A stretch of 64,000 bases of DNA from Burkholderiales bacterium Ga0077547 (GTDB lineage: Bacteria; Pseudomonadota; Gammaproteobacteria; Burkholderiales; Burkholderiaceae_C). Positions 1-9,274 of the stretch are shown one piece after another; position 1 is the stretch's first letter; every line of letters starts with the position of its first letter. The stretch covers positions 25,984 through 89,983 of the forward strand of contig LNEY01000027.1 of NCBI GenBank assembly GCA_001464195.1. The letters are read 5' to 3'. Both the position numbers and the translations under genes were made by a program. The notes below the pieces were generated by a model, which saw only the letters and a list, made by a program, of their open reading frames with translations, was not told where the DNA came from and ran no database searches.

Positions 1-2
1 AT

Positions 3-732
3 TGGCAGGTCTTCTGCAAGGACACGATCGAGGGGCAGGTGCAGCCGGGGTGTTTCGGCGCGAATGGCGACATCACCTACCTCGATTGGCTGCTGTCGGC
101 CTGGGGCTGGACGCTGTCGGTGTCGCTGCTGGCCCTCGTGGTGGCGCTCTCCGTCGGCGCCCTGATGGGGGTTTTTGCGCACGACGCCCAGCAAGGGACT
201 GATGTTTCTTGGCAATGCATGGACCGAGCTGTTTCGCAACATCCCGCTGCTGGTGCAGGTCTTCCTCTGGTACTACGTGCTCCCGGAACTGATCCCGCCG
301 CTCAAGCAGGTGTCGAGTTTTGTGCTGATGGTGCTGGCGCTCGGGTTCTTCACCTCGGCGCGGGTAGCCGAGCAGGTGAAGGCCGGTATCCAGGCCCTCC
401 CCAAGGGCCAGCGGTATGCCGGGCTGGCGATGGGCCTGACGCTGCCGCAGACCTACCGCTACGTGCTGCTGCCGATGGCCTTGCGCATCGTCATTCCGCC
501 GCTCACCAGCGAGTCGATGAACATCGTGAAGAACTCGTCGGTGGCGTTCGCGATCAGCATCGCCGAGTTGACGATGTTCGCGCGGCAGGCCGGCGAGGAG
601 ACATCGCGCAACATCGAGATCTATCTGGCGGTGACGGCCTTGTATTTTCTGTCGGCCTTCATCATCAGCCGGGTCGCCCTGTTCATTGAGCGCCGCCTGC
701 AGGTGCCAGGCATGATCGGTGGCGCGCGATGA
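3..732 (+). pseudogene. gltJ: Amino-acid (glutamate/aspartate-type) ABC transporter permease, 5' truncated by window edge, apparent 1-nt frameshift at the T5 run 172-176
   Basis: Frame 3 reads ...TYLDWLLSAWGWTLSVSLLALVVALSVGALMGVFAHD; frame 1 continues from 175 as LRTTPSKGLMFLGNAWTELFRNIPLLVQVFLWYYVLPELIPP. Deleting one T from 172-176 gives the continuous GVLRTTPSKGLMFLGNAWTELFRN. Followed directly by gltK and gltL. Confidence 0.8.
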
Positions 733-1394
733 ACCTCGACTTTGGTTTTCTCGACGCCAGCGTTGTCTCCAGCTTCATCCTGAATGGCCTGTACTTCTCG
801 CTGCAGCTGACGGCCATCGCGATGGTCGGCGGCATCGCGCTCGGCACGGTGCTCGCCCTGATGCGGCTCTCGGGCAAGCCCTGGCTGGCGCTGCCGGCAG
901 CGGCCTATGTGACCGTGCTGCGCTCGGTTCCGCTGGTGATGGTCATCCTGTGGTTTTTCCTGCTGATCCCGCTGCTGATCGGCCGACCCATGGGCGCCGA
1001 GCTCAGCGCCATCATCACCTTCACTGTGTTCGAGGCCGCGTACTACTCCGAGATCATGCGCGCCGGCATCCAGTCGGTGCCCAAGGGGCAGGTGCATGCG
1101 GGCTATGCGGTGGGCATGAATTACGCGCAGACGATGCAACTGGTGGTGTTGCCGCAGGCCTTTCGCAACATGCTGCCGGTGTTGATGACGCAGACCATCA
1201 TCCTGTTTCAGGACACCTCGCTGGTCTACGCGATCGGCGCCTACGACCTGCTCAAGGGCTTCGAGATCGCCGGCAAGAACTTCAACCGCCCGATTGAAAC
1301 CTACCTTGTGGCGGCACTTGTCTACTTCGTGATCTGTTTCAGCCTGTCGATGGCCGTGCGCCAGCTTCAGAAAAAGATCGCCATCATCCGCTAG
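729..1394 (+). CDS. gltK: Amino-acid ABC transporter permease (GltK-like)
   Basis: ORF 221 aa with multiple TM segments and EAA-type loop (EAAYYSEIMRAGIQSVPKGQVHAGYAVGM); overlaps the gltJ end and precedes the ATPase. Confidence 0.9.
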   Translation: MNLDFGFLDASVVSSFILNGLYFSLQLTAIAMVGGIALGTVLALMRLSGKPWLALPAAAYVTVLRSVPLVMVILWFFLLIPLLIGRPMGAELSAIITFTVFEAAYYSEIMRAGIQSVPKGQVHAGYAVGMNYAQTMQLVVLPQAFRNMLPVLMTQTIILFQDTSLVYAIGAYDLLKGFEIAGKNFNRPIETYLVAALVYFVICFSLSMAVRQLQKKIAIIR

Positions 1395-1403
1395 GAAGCT
1401 TCG

Positions 1404-2138
1404 ATGATCGACATCCAGAACGTCTCCAAGTGGTACGGCAGCTTCCAGGTGTTGACCGACTGTTCCACCTCGATCCAGAAAGGTGAAGTGGTGGTGGTCT
1501 GCGGCCCCTCAGGCTCGGGCAAGAGCACGCTGATCAAGACGGTCAATGCGCTGGAGCCCTTCCAGAAGGGCGACATCATCGTTGATGGCATCAGCATCGC
1601 CGATCCGAAGACCAACCTGCCGAAGCTGCGCGCCCGGGTGGGCATGGTGTTCCAGCATTTCGAGTTGTTCCCGCACCTCACCGTGACCGAAAACCTGACG
1701 CTCGCGCAGATCCGCGTGCTCAAGCGCAGCCCTGACGATGCCAAGGCGCGCGGTCTGAAGATGCTCGACCGCGTCGGGTTGATGGTGCACAAGGACAAGT
1801 TCCCTGGCCAGCTCTCCGGCGGTCAGCAGCAGCGGGTGGCGATCGCCCGCGCTTTAAGCGCGGACCCGATCGTGATGCTCTTCGATGAACCCACCTCGGC
1901 GCTCGACCCCGAGATGGTGGGCGAGGTGCTCGACGTGATGGTGCAGCTGGCCCAGGAAGGCATGACGATGATGTGCGTCACCCACGAAATGGGCTTTGCG
2001 CGCAAGGTCAGCCACCGCGTGATCTTCATGGACGCGGGCAAGATCATCGAAGACTGCGCTCGGGAAGCCTTCTTCGGACAGCCCGAGCAGCGCTCGCCGC
2101 GGGCCAAGGAATTCCTCTCGAAGATCCTGCAGCATTGA
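1404..2138 (+). CDS. gltL: Amino-acid ABC transporter ATP-binding protein (GltL-like)
   Basis: Walker [10 protein letters not shown], signature [15 protein letters not shown], Walker [15 protein letters not shown]. Confidence 0.95.
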   Translation: MIDIQNVSKWYGSFQVLTDCSTSIQKGEVVVVCGPSGSGKSTLIKTVNALEPFQKGDIIVDGISIADPKTNLPKLRARVGMVFQHFELFPHLTVTENLTLAQIRVLKRSPDDAKARGLKMLDRVGLMVHKDKFPGQLSGGQQQRVAIARALSADPIVMLFDEPTSALDPEMVGEVLDVMVQLAQEGMTMMCVTHEMGFARKVSHRVIFMDAGKIIEDCAREAFFGQPEQRSPRAKEFLSKILQH

Positions 2139-2162
2139 GCGTGGGCCGGAACCTACCAGGCC

Positions 2163-2501
2163 TCAGATCGCGAACATCGCCTGCAAATTCGCCAGCACCT
2201 GCACCAGGGTTGGCGCCTTGACGGCGCCCAGCCGCTGCACTAGCCGTTGACGGTCCAAAGTGCGCAACTGATCTAGCAGGATCAAGCCGTTCTTGCGCTG
2301 AAACGAGATCGGCACACGAAACGGTGCGGGGCGACTGCCGGTGGTCATCGGGGCCACGATGAGGGTGCGCAGATGCTGGTTCATTTCCGGCGGGGACACG
2401 ACCACGCAAGGCCGCGTCTTTTGAATCTCACTGCCGATGGTCGGATCGAGTGCGGCCAGCCAGATCTCGCCACGATGTGGTGCGCCTACGGAAGTCACCA
2501 C
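2163..2501 (-). CDS. mazF: MazF/PemK-family endoribonuclease toxin
   Basis: 112 aa; RGEIWLAALDPTIGSEIQKTRPCVVVSPPEMN and LLDQLRTLDRQRLVQRLG are typical MazF/PemK motifs; overlaps the upstream AbrB-type antitoxin by 7 nt. Confidence 0.9.
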   Translation of the reverse strand: MVTSVGAPHRGEIWLAALDPTIGSEIQKTRPCVVVSPPEMNQHLRTLIVAPMTTGSRPAPFRVPISFQRKNGLILLDQLRTLDRQRLVQRLGAVKAPTLVQVLANLQAMFAI

Positions 2502-2743
2502 GCCAGAGCTCCGTCGCCTTCGTTGGCGAATTCAGGCCACACCGGTCTGTCGTCGCCCGCAGCGGCGATGGCAGCACTGGCCTCAGACCAACCTTCTCGC
2601 GGGGATCGCTTGGTGGGGCGCAGCACGATGGCGCCGTTCTCGACCCGCATCTCCGCCTCGCCGGTCAGGCCGACCTCGACAAGCAGTGGCTTCGGAATGA
2701 TGACGCCTTGGGAATTGCCCAGTTTGCGCAACGTGGTCAGCAT
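2495..2743 (-). CDS. mazE: MazE/AbrB-family antitoxin
   Basis: 82 aa from ATG at 2743: MLTTLRKLGNSQGVIIPKPLLVEVGLTGEAEMRVENGAIVLRP, a SpoVT/AbrB-like N-terminus. The longer 170-aa ORF in the track is an upstream extension. Confidence 0.88.
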   Translation of the reverse strand: MLTTLRKLGNSQGVIIPKPLLVEVGLTGEAEMRVENGAIVLRPTKRSPREGWSEASAAIAAAGDDRPVWPEFANEGDGALAW

Positions 2744-2769
2744 GGCTGCGATCCTTGAAAGTTTGACAT

Positions 2770-2779
2770 TGTTATAACA
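2770..2779. promoter_or_regulatory. Candidate mazEF operator/promoter: perfect palindrome TGTTATAACA overlapping a -10 (TATAAC) on the - strand
   Basis: Perfect 10-nt palindrome just upstream of mazE; on the - strand TCGACA-18 nt-TATAAC fits sigma70 spacing. Confidence 0.5.
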
Positions 2780-2849
2780 TGCATGAGCGGGCATTGTCGA
2801 TATGCCGTCCGCTCTCGCAGAGTCCAATATCGCCGTGCAAAATTGCTTG

Positions 2850-3893
2850 ATGAACTTGTTGCCCTCGACATTGACATTGCGGCGCCCGGACGACTGGCAT
2901 CTGCACCTGCGCGACGGCGCAGCACTGGCCGCAGTGCTGCCCGACACCGCACGGCAGTTCGCCCGCGCCATCGTGATGCCCAACCTGAAGCCGCCGGTGA
3001 CCACCACCGCGCAGGCGCTGGCCTATGCCGGGCGCATCCGTGCGGCACTGCCCGCAGGCTTGTCGTTCGAGCCGCTGATGACGCTGTACCTGACCGACCG
3101 CTTGCCCGCCGACGAGATCGTGCGCGCGAAGGAGGCCGGCATCGTCGCGGTCAAGCTGTACCCAGCGGGCGCCACCACCAACAGCGATGCCGGCGTGACC
3201 GATCTGCGCCTGACCTACCCGACGCTCGAAGCCATGCAGCGCGCCGGCATGCCACTGCTGGTGCACGGCGAGGTGACCGATGCCGACATCGACCTGTTCG
3301 ACCGTGAGGCCGTGTTCATCGACACCAAGCTGATCCCGCTGCGGCGCGATTTTCCCGAGCTGAAGATCGTGTTCGAGCACATCACCACCCGCGAGGCCGC
3401 GCAGTACGTCGCTTCGGCTGGCGCCCACACCGCCGCCACGCTGACCGCACACCACCTGCTCTACAACCGCAATGCCTTGTTCACCGGTGGTGTGCGGCCG
3501 CACTACTACTGCCTGCCGGTGCTCAAGCGCGAGGTGCACCGCCAGGCGCTGGTCGCGGCGGCCACCTCGGGCAGCGATCGCTTCTTCCTCGGCACCGACA
3601 GCGCACCGCATGCGGCGCATCTGAAGGAGCACGCCTGTGGCTGCGCCGGTTGCTACACCGCGCTGACAGCGATCGAGCTGTATGCCGAAGCCTTCGAGGC
3701 GGCGGGTGCGTTGGAGCGCTTGGAAGGTTTCGCCAGCGTTCACGGCCCGGCGTTTTATGGCCTGCCACTCAACGCCGGCACGATCACACTGCGCCGCGAA
3801 ACCTGGACCTTGCCTGAATCGCTGCCGTATGGCGACGGACAGTTGAAGCCGCTGCGTGGCGGCGAAGCCCTGACCTGGCGCTTGGTCGCCTGA
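2850..3893 (+). CDS. pyrC: Dihydroorotase (catalytic, PyrC type)
   Basis: [12 protein letters not shown] metal-binding motif, [32 protein letters not shown]; internal ATG 2850 preferred over the 2802 start. Confidence 0.93.
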   Translation: MNLLPSTLTLRRPDDWHLHLRDGAALAAVLPDTARQFARAIVMPNLKPPVTTTAQALAYAGRIRAALPAGLSFEPLMTLYLTDRLPADEIVRAKEAGIVAVKLYPAGATTNSDAGVTDLRLTYPTLEAMQRAGMPLLVHGEVTDADIDLFDREAVFIDTKLIPLRRDFPELKIVFEHITTREAAQYVASAGAHTAATLTAHHLLYNRNALFTGGVRPHYYCLPVLKREVHRQALVAAATSGSDRFFLGTDSAPHAAHLKEHACGCAGCYTALTAIELYAEAFEAAGALERLEGFASVHGPAFYGLPLNAGTITLRRETWTLPESLPYGDGQLKPLRGGEALTWRLVA

Positions 3894-3906
3894 ACCTGGA
3901 CCCTGC

Positions 3907-4812
3907 ATGGACACCACCCACCGCATCGCGCTGCTGATCGATGCCGACAACGTTTCCGTCGATGTGCTGCGGCAGATCCTGCACCGGCTGCAGCTCACGG
4001 GGCATCGCCTGCAGCACCGACGCGCCTACGGCAGCGTGCAGAAAGCGGTCGAGTTCGCCGAGATCTGCCGCGACCACGCGATCCGCTTCCTGCCCAGCAC
4101 CTTCGCCGGGCCGAACGCCACCGACATCGCGATGGCGATCGACGCGATCGAGTTGATGCTGCGCCAGCCGGTCGACGAGGTGGTGATCGTGTCGTCTGAC
4201 ATGGACTACTCGCCGCTGATCGTGCGATTGCGCGAACTGGGCTGCCGTGTCACCGGGTATGGTCAGCAAGGCAAATCCGGGCGTGACATCGAGCGCGACT
4301 ACGAGCGGGTCTACGACAGCTTCGAGGTGGTGGCTCTGAGCAATGCGCGGCCCGTGGCACGAGCCACCAGACCGAGTAACTTGAGTGAGGCAAAGCGGGC
4401 GGTGGCTGCACTTGCCGCCGCAAAAGTAGTGCCGACTCCGCCGGCGCCAGCCCCCGTTCGTCCTTCGCCAAAGGCGTCTCCACTCGCTGCACCTATAGCC
4501 AAAGTTGCGCAAAAGCGAGCCTCACCTTCTCCACGCCCTGCTGCAAAGAAGGCGACACCTGCCGCTAAGGCGGTGACCCAGACCCTGCCCGCAGCGGTCG
4601 ACGCGGTGCTGCAGGCCTGCCCTGACCTGCGCAGTGGCACCCCGGTGCGCCTGAACGGCGTGGCGGTGGCGCTGCGCGAGCGGGGGCTGCTGACCAAGAG
4701 CGGCAAGACCACGTCTTTCTTCAAGAAGCTGGAGGCGCATTTCGCGCTGCTGCCGGCGGACAAGCCGCAGTCGGTGCGCTTTCTAGGCAGCAGTGCTGGC
4801 GCTGTCGGCTGA
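3907..4812 (+). CDS. NYN-domain (LabA/DUF88-like) putative RNase with Ala/Pro/Lys-rich linker and C-terminal winged-helix/OST-HTH-like region
   Basis: N-terminus ALLIDADNVS, TDIAMAIDAIELM, VSSDMDYSPLIVRLRELGCRVTGYG typical of NYN domains; low-complexity linker about 4360-4570; C-terminal helix-turn-helix-like segment. Confidence 0.82.
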   Translation: MDTTHRIALLIDADNVSVDVLRQILHRLQLTGHRLQHRRAYGSVQKAVEFAEICRDHAIRFLPSTFAGPNATDIAMAIDAIELMLRQPVDEVVIVSSDMDYSPLIVRLRELGCRVTGYGQQGKSGRDIERDYERVYDSFEVVALSNARPVARATRPSNLSEAKRAVAALAAAKVVPTPPAPAPVRPSPKASPLAAPIAKVAQKRASPSPRPAAKKATPAAKAVTQTLPAAVDAVLQACPDLRSGTPVRLNGVAVALRERGLLTKSGKTTSFFKKLEAHFALLPADKPQSVRFLGSSAGAVG

Positions 4813-4826
4813 GGCCGAGACATCCC

Positions 4827-5576
4827 GTGGATCTGGCGATCGACTGGTCCGCGCCATGGCTCGCGCCCTACCGCGCCATCGGCGAGCCCGTCACCCATGC
4901 CGTCGCTGTCGGCATGCCGCTGGTCGAGGCGTTGAATCGTTCGTCTGAGCGGCCTCCGCGCTTCGTCGAACCCTCCGCGCTGCCGCCCGGCGAGCCCTAT
5001 GAGGCGTTCATTGCCCGAACTGGCAGCGTGCCGACCCGCCAGAACACCCACGACCTGTTCAACGCGCTGGTGTGGCGCACGCATCCGCAGTTGAAGACCC
5101 ATCTGAATGCCCGGCAGGCCGAACAGATCGAGCGTGCGGGTGTTGGCGCTGTGCGTGGGGCGTTCCGGGACGCGCTGACGCTGTTCGACGAGAACGCCGC
5201 CTGGCTGCAGGCGCCGGGGCCGTTGACTGAGGCGTTGCAGCAGCGAAACTGGGTGCAGTTGTTCGTCACCCACCGCGCGCTGTGGCGCGACACACGGTTG
5301 GTGCTGTTCGGCCATGCGCTGCTCGACAAGTTGTTGCAGCCCCGCAAGGCGATCACGGCGCACGTCTGGGTGGTGCCGATGGAGATGGCCGATCCGGCCG
5401 CATGGTTGACGCAGCAACTGACGGCTGAATCGCTGGCGCGCAAGCCCTGGCTGCCCTTGCCCGTGCTGGGGGTGCCGGGCTGGTGGAACTCCAACGAGCA
5501 AATCGGCTTCTATGACGACGCAGCGGTGTTTCGCAGACCGGCTCCGACCTTGAAAATGGCTGTACCGGCCGCATAA
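4827..5576 (+). CDS. DUF3025-family protein
   Basis: TRQNTHDLFNALVWRTHPQLK and VFGHALLDKLLQPRKAITAHVWVVP-type motifs recognised as DUF3025-like. Confidence 0.7.
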   Translation: MDLAIDWSAPWLAPYRAIGEPVTHAVAVGMPLVEALNRSSERPPRFVEPSALPPGEPYEAFIARTGSVPTRQNTHDLFNALVWRTHPQLKTHLNARQAEQIERAGVGAVRGAFRDALTLFDENAAWLQAPGPLTEALQQRNWVQLFVTHRALWRDTRLVLFGHALLDKLLQPRKAITAHVWVVPMEMADPAAWLTQQLTAESLARKPWLPLPVLGVPGWWNSNEQIGFYDDAAVFRRPAPTLKMAVPAA

Positions 5577-5606
5577 CCCCCACGTCTCGTCGTTCCAAAG
5601 GACACC

Positions 5607-6494
5607 ATGAAACGCATTGCCTTGTTCTTGCTGACCAACGTCGCCGTGATGGTGGTGTTGGGCATCGTCGTGAACCTGCTCGGCCTCAACACCTTCCTGA
5701 CCGCCAACGGGCTCAACCTGGGTGCGCTGCTCGGCTTCTCGCTGGTGATGGGCTTTGGCGGCGCGATCATCTCGCTGCTGATCAGCAAGCCGATGGCGAA
5801 ATGGACCACCGGCGCGCAGGTGATCAACGATTCACCTGACCCGACGCACCGCTGGCTGGTGACCAGCGTTGCGCGCTGTGCCGAAAAGGCGGGTATCACG
5901 ATGCCCGAGGTCGCCATCTACGAGGGCGCACCGAACGCCTTTGCCACCGGCGCGTTCAAGAATTCAGCGCTGGTCGCGGTATCGACCGGGCTGGTGCAAT
6001 CGATGACACGCGACGAAGTCGACGCAGTGATCGGCCATGAAGTCGCCCACATCGCCAACGGCGACATGGTCACCATGACCTTGATCCAGGGCGTGATGAA
6101 CACCTTCGTCGTGTTCCTGTCGCGCGTGATCGGTTACGTGGTCGACCGCATCATCTTGCGCAACAACAGCGAACGCCCTGGTGTCGGCTACATGATCACC
6201 ACCGTGGTGATGGACCTGCTGCTGGGCGTGCTGGCCGCGATCATCGTCGCCTGGTTCTCGCGCCAGCGCGAGTTCCGCGCCGACGCCGGCGCGGCACAGT
6301 TGCTGGGCCGCAAGCAGCCGATGATCAACGCGCTCGCCCGGCTGGGCGGCCTCGATCCTGGCGAAATGCCGAAGGCGCTGTCCGCGATGGGCATCAGTTC
6401 GCGCCCCAGCGGTCTGATGGCATTGTTCTCGTCGCACCCGCCGATGGAAGAGCGCATCGCACGCCTGCGTGGCGACAGCAATCTGCCTTCTTGA
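5607..6494 (+). CDS. htpX: Membrane zinc protease HtpX
   Basis: HExxH ([37 protein letters not shown]), [12 protein letters not shown]. Confidence 0.96.
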   Translation: MKRIALFLLTNVAVMVVLGIVVNLLGLNTFLTANGLNLGALLGFSLVMGFGGAIISLLISKPMAKWTTGAQVINDSPDPTHRWLVTSVARCAEKAGITMPEVAIYEGAPNAFATGAFKNSALVAVSTGLVQSMTRDEVDAVIGHEVAHIANGDMVTMTLIQGVMNTFVVFLSRVIGYVVDRIILRNNSERPGVGYMITTVVMDLLLGVLAAIIVAWFSRQREFRADAGAAQLLGRKQPMINALARLGGLDPGEMPKALSAMGISSRPSGLMALFSSHPPMEERIARLRGDSNLPS

Positions 6495-6518
6495 CCCGCG
6501 GTTGTATCTCGCCCCTGA

Positions 6519-6524
6519 GATAAT
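6519..6524 (+). promoter_or_regulatory. Candidate -10 element (GATAAT) for rnpB, 6 nt before the predicted RNA 5' end
   Basis: GATAATCCGCTG directly precedes GTGAAGC at 6531. Confidence 0.4.
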
Positions 6525-6530
6525 CCGCTG

Positions 6531-6897
6531 GTGAAGCAAGCCAGACCGTCGCTGGTGCACCGTCCCGAAAGGGCGCACTGGAGGAAGGTCCGGACTGCAC
6601 AGGGCAGCGCAGCAGCTAACGGCTGTCCACCGCGAGGTGAGGATCAGAGTCGGGGTTCGGGCCGCAAGGCCCGGACCTCGGGTGAAACGAGCAATCTCTG
6701 CGCGCAGCAACACCAAATAGGCCAGCGTGAGCGGCGCGGCAGCGACCGCGCTCGTTTGAAGTGTGGCTCCGCACTAGCTGGCGGGTAGGTGGCATCGAGC
6801 CGTGCAGCGATGCACGGCCCAGAGGAATGGCGGTCACGGCAGGGCGGGCGCAAGCCCGTTTGGCTGCACAGAATCCGGCCTATCGGCTCGCTTCACA
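6531..6897 (+). ncRNA. rnpB: RNase P RNA (M1 RNA)
   Basis: GAGGAAGGTCCGGACTGCACAGGGCAG near the 5' end, ...GGCCCAGAGGAATGGCGGTCACGGCAGG... and ACAGAATCCGGCCTATCGG near the 3' end; 5' GTGAAGC (6531-6537) pairs with 3' GCTTCAC (6890-6896) as P1. Confidence 0.93.
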
Positions 6898-6948
6898 CTA
6901 ATTTTCGGCAGACGCCCGCACGGTGCCTGCGCAGACCGAACGGACCCG

Positions 6949-8154
6949 ATGAACCCTGACGCTTCCACGCTCTGGCGCCGGCCGCGCTGGGCGCTGGCGG
7001 CGCTGCTCGCCTGCCTGGGCATGGTCGGCCCGTTCTCGATCGACACCTACCTGCCGGCCTTCAGCGGCATGGCGACGTCGATCGGTGCCACGCCGGTGGA
7101 GATGCAGCAGACGCTGTCGGCCTACCTGTTTGGTTTTGCGGTGATGAACCTGTTTCACGGGGCGCTGTCAGACAGCCTGGGCCGCCGGCCCGTCGTGCTC
7201 TGGGGAGTGGCGGTGTTCACGTTGGCGTCGGTCGGTTGCGCGCTGTCGTCGCACATCGGCCCGCTCGTGTTCTTCCGGGCACTGCAGGGCATGGCGGCGG
7301 GGGCTGGCATCGTGGTGTCGCGCGCGGTGATCCGCGACATGTTCCCACCGGCTGATGCGCAGCGGGTGATGTCGCAGGTGACGATCTATTTCGGCATTGC
7401 GCCTGCCATCGCGCCGCTGGTCGGCGGAGTGCTGTTCGTGCACATGGGCTGGCAGGCCATCTTCTGGTTCCTGAGTGCCCTCGGCGCCGCGCTGTGGATC
7501 GCCAACCACCGGCTGTTGCCGGAATCGCTGCACCCGAGCCACCGCCAGCCTCTGAATCTGCGGCATCTGTTTCGCGGCTACGCCGAACTCGGCAGCAGCG
7601 GGCGGTTTCTGGCCCTGTCGCTCGCCGCCGGCGTGCCCTTCAACGGCATGTTCCTGTATGTGCTGTCGGCGCCGGTGTTTCTGGGTGAGCACCTCGGGTT
7701 GCCGCCCCAGCACTTCTTCGTTCTGTTTCTGATCACCATTGCCGGCATCATGGGCGGCGCGTTCCTCTCGGGACGTCTGGCGGGACGCATGCCGGCAAAC
7801 CGGCAGGTCAATCTGGGGTTCGCCATCATGGCGGCGGTGTCGCTGCTGAATCTCGCGCTGAACCTGGCCTTCGGCGCGCAGGCCTGGTGGGCCATGTGGC
7901 CGATCGGCGTCTACTGCTTTGGCTGGGCTCTGATGGTGCCCGTGGTCACGTTGATGGTGCTCGATCAGGCCCCCGACCGGCGTGGCATGGCCTCGTCCTT
8001 GCAGGCCTGTATCGGCAGCGTGTCCAGCGGACTGGTGGCCGGGGTGATGGCGCCGTGGGTCATGCATTCGACCGTGGCGCTGGCCATCGGGGCGGTGGTG
8101 CTGATGGGCACCGGGCTGATCGCATGGCGTTGGGTGGAGGCGCAAGGGGACTGA
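6949..8154 (+). CDS. MFS multidrug transporter, Bcr/CflA type
   Basis: MVGPFSIDTYLPAF, GALSDSLGRRPVVLWG, RALQGMAAGAGIVVSRAVIRDMF; ATG at 6949 preferred because the upstream extension overlaps rnpB. Confidence 0.9.
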   Translation: MNPDASTLWRRPRWALAALLACLGMVGPFSIDTYLPAFSGMATSIGATPVEMQQTLSAYLFGFAVMNLFHGALSDSLGRRPVVLWGVAVFTLASVGCALSSHIGPLVFFRALQGMAAGAGIVVSRAVIRDMFPPADAQRVMSQVTIYFGIAPAIAPLVGGVLFVHMGWQAIFWFLSALGAALWIANHRLLPESLHPSHRQPLNLRHLFRGYAELGSSGRFLALSLAAGVPFNGMFLYVLSAPVFLGEHLGLPPQHFFVLFLITIAGIMGGAFLSGRLAGRMPANRQVNLGFAIMAAVSLLNLALNLAFGAQAWWAMWPIGVYCFGWALMVPVVTLMVLDQAPDRRGMASSLQACIGSVSSGLVAGVMAPWVMHSTVALAIGAVVLMGTGLIAWRWVEAQGD

Positions 8155-8226
8155 ATTGCACGGGCCGACTCAAGCCGGGCGGGCGGGTACCGATACCCCA
8201 AAGAGTCCCTCGGGTTTGTCCCAGGA

Positions 8227-9237
8227 GTGTTCCCCGTGCTGCTGTTTCGTCAACGCCCCTTTGCTTTCGCTGTGCGCCTGTGCGCTACGGTGACCTGCGT
8301 CATCGGCATGCCGATGGTGCAGGCAGGTTCCTTGCAAACGATCGACCCGATGGAGGCGATACGCGAGCGCCTCGCGGCCAAGCTCGGCGCGGTGCCGGTT
8401 GCGCCCAGTGCGTCTGCGGGCGTGTTGAAGGTGACCGCGCCGCCTCCAAGTGCGTCTGCGGCAGCCGATCGATCGACATCTGGCGGCGTGTCATCGCTGA
8501 CGGCGCGCGTGCAGCCCACGTCAGCCGCCGCCAAGCGGTCCGTCGCATCGCCAACACCGCATGCGTCTCCTTGGACTTACGACGGTGCCCATGGTCCCAG
8601 CGAATGGGCCCGGCTGTCTCCCGCGAACGCCACCTGCGCCAGCGGCGAGCGGCAAAGCCCGATCGACATCACCGACGGCATCAAGGTCGATCTCGATGCG
8701 GTGCAGTTCGATTACCGGCCGAGTGGCTTTCGCGTGGTCGACAACGGGCACACGGTGCAGGTCAACGTCACTCCCGGCAACACCATCGAGGTCATGGGCC
8801 GGCGCTACGAATTGGTGCAATTCCACTTTCACCGACCGTCCGAGGAGCGCATCGACGGCAAGCCGTTCGACATGGTGGCGCACCTGCTGCACAAGAGCGC
8901 GGATGGCAGGCTGGCGATGGTCGCGGTGCTGCTCGAGCGCGGCAGCGCGCAAGCGGTGGTGCAGGCGGTGTGGAACAACCTGCCGCTGGAGAAGGGCGAC
9001 GAGCTGACCGCCAAAGGCCAGATCGATCTCGCAGAACTGCTCCCGAGCGATCGCCGCTACTACACCTACATGGGCTCACTGACGACACCGCCTTGCAGCG
9101 AAGGCGTGCTCTGGATGGTGATGAAGACGCCGGTGCAGATCTCGCCGGAGCAGCTGGCCATCTTCTCCCGGCTCTACCCGATGAACGCGCGGCCGATTCA
9201 GGCGCAGCGCGGTCGCCTCATCAAAGAATCGAACTGA
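8227..9237 (+). CDS. Alpha-class carbonic anhydrase with N-terminal signal region
   Basis: [64 protein letters not shown]; hydrophobic N-terminus. GTG start, position uncertain. Confidence 0.92.
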   Translation: MFPVLLFRQRPFAFAVRLCATVTCVIGMPMVQAGSLQTIDPMEAIRERLAAKLGAVPVAPSASAGVLKVTAPPPSASAAADRSTSGGVSSLTARVQPTSAAAKRSVASPTPHASPWTYDGAHGPSEWARLSPANATCASGERQSPIDITDGIKVDLDAVQFDYRPSGFRVVDNGHTVQVNVTPGNTIEVMGRRYELVQFHFHRPSEERIDGKPFDMVAHLLHKSADGRLAMVAVLLERGSAQAVVQAVWNNLPLEKGDELTAKGQIDLAELLPSDRRYYTYMGSLTTPPCSEGVLWMVMKTPVQISPEQLAIFSRLYPMNARPIQAQRGRLIKESN

Positions 9238-9274
9238 GCGTGTCTCACCCCAACCCGTTATCCAGCTGCTGACC

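Noticed and set aside
2772-3998. 408-aa ORF on the - strand antisense to pyrC
   Set aside because: Shadow ORF of a high-GC gene; pyrC on + has full family motifs, while the - strand translation is low-complexity R/Q/H/G-rich.
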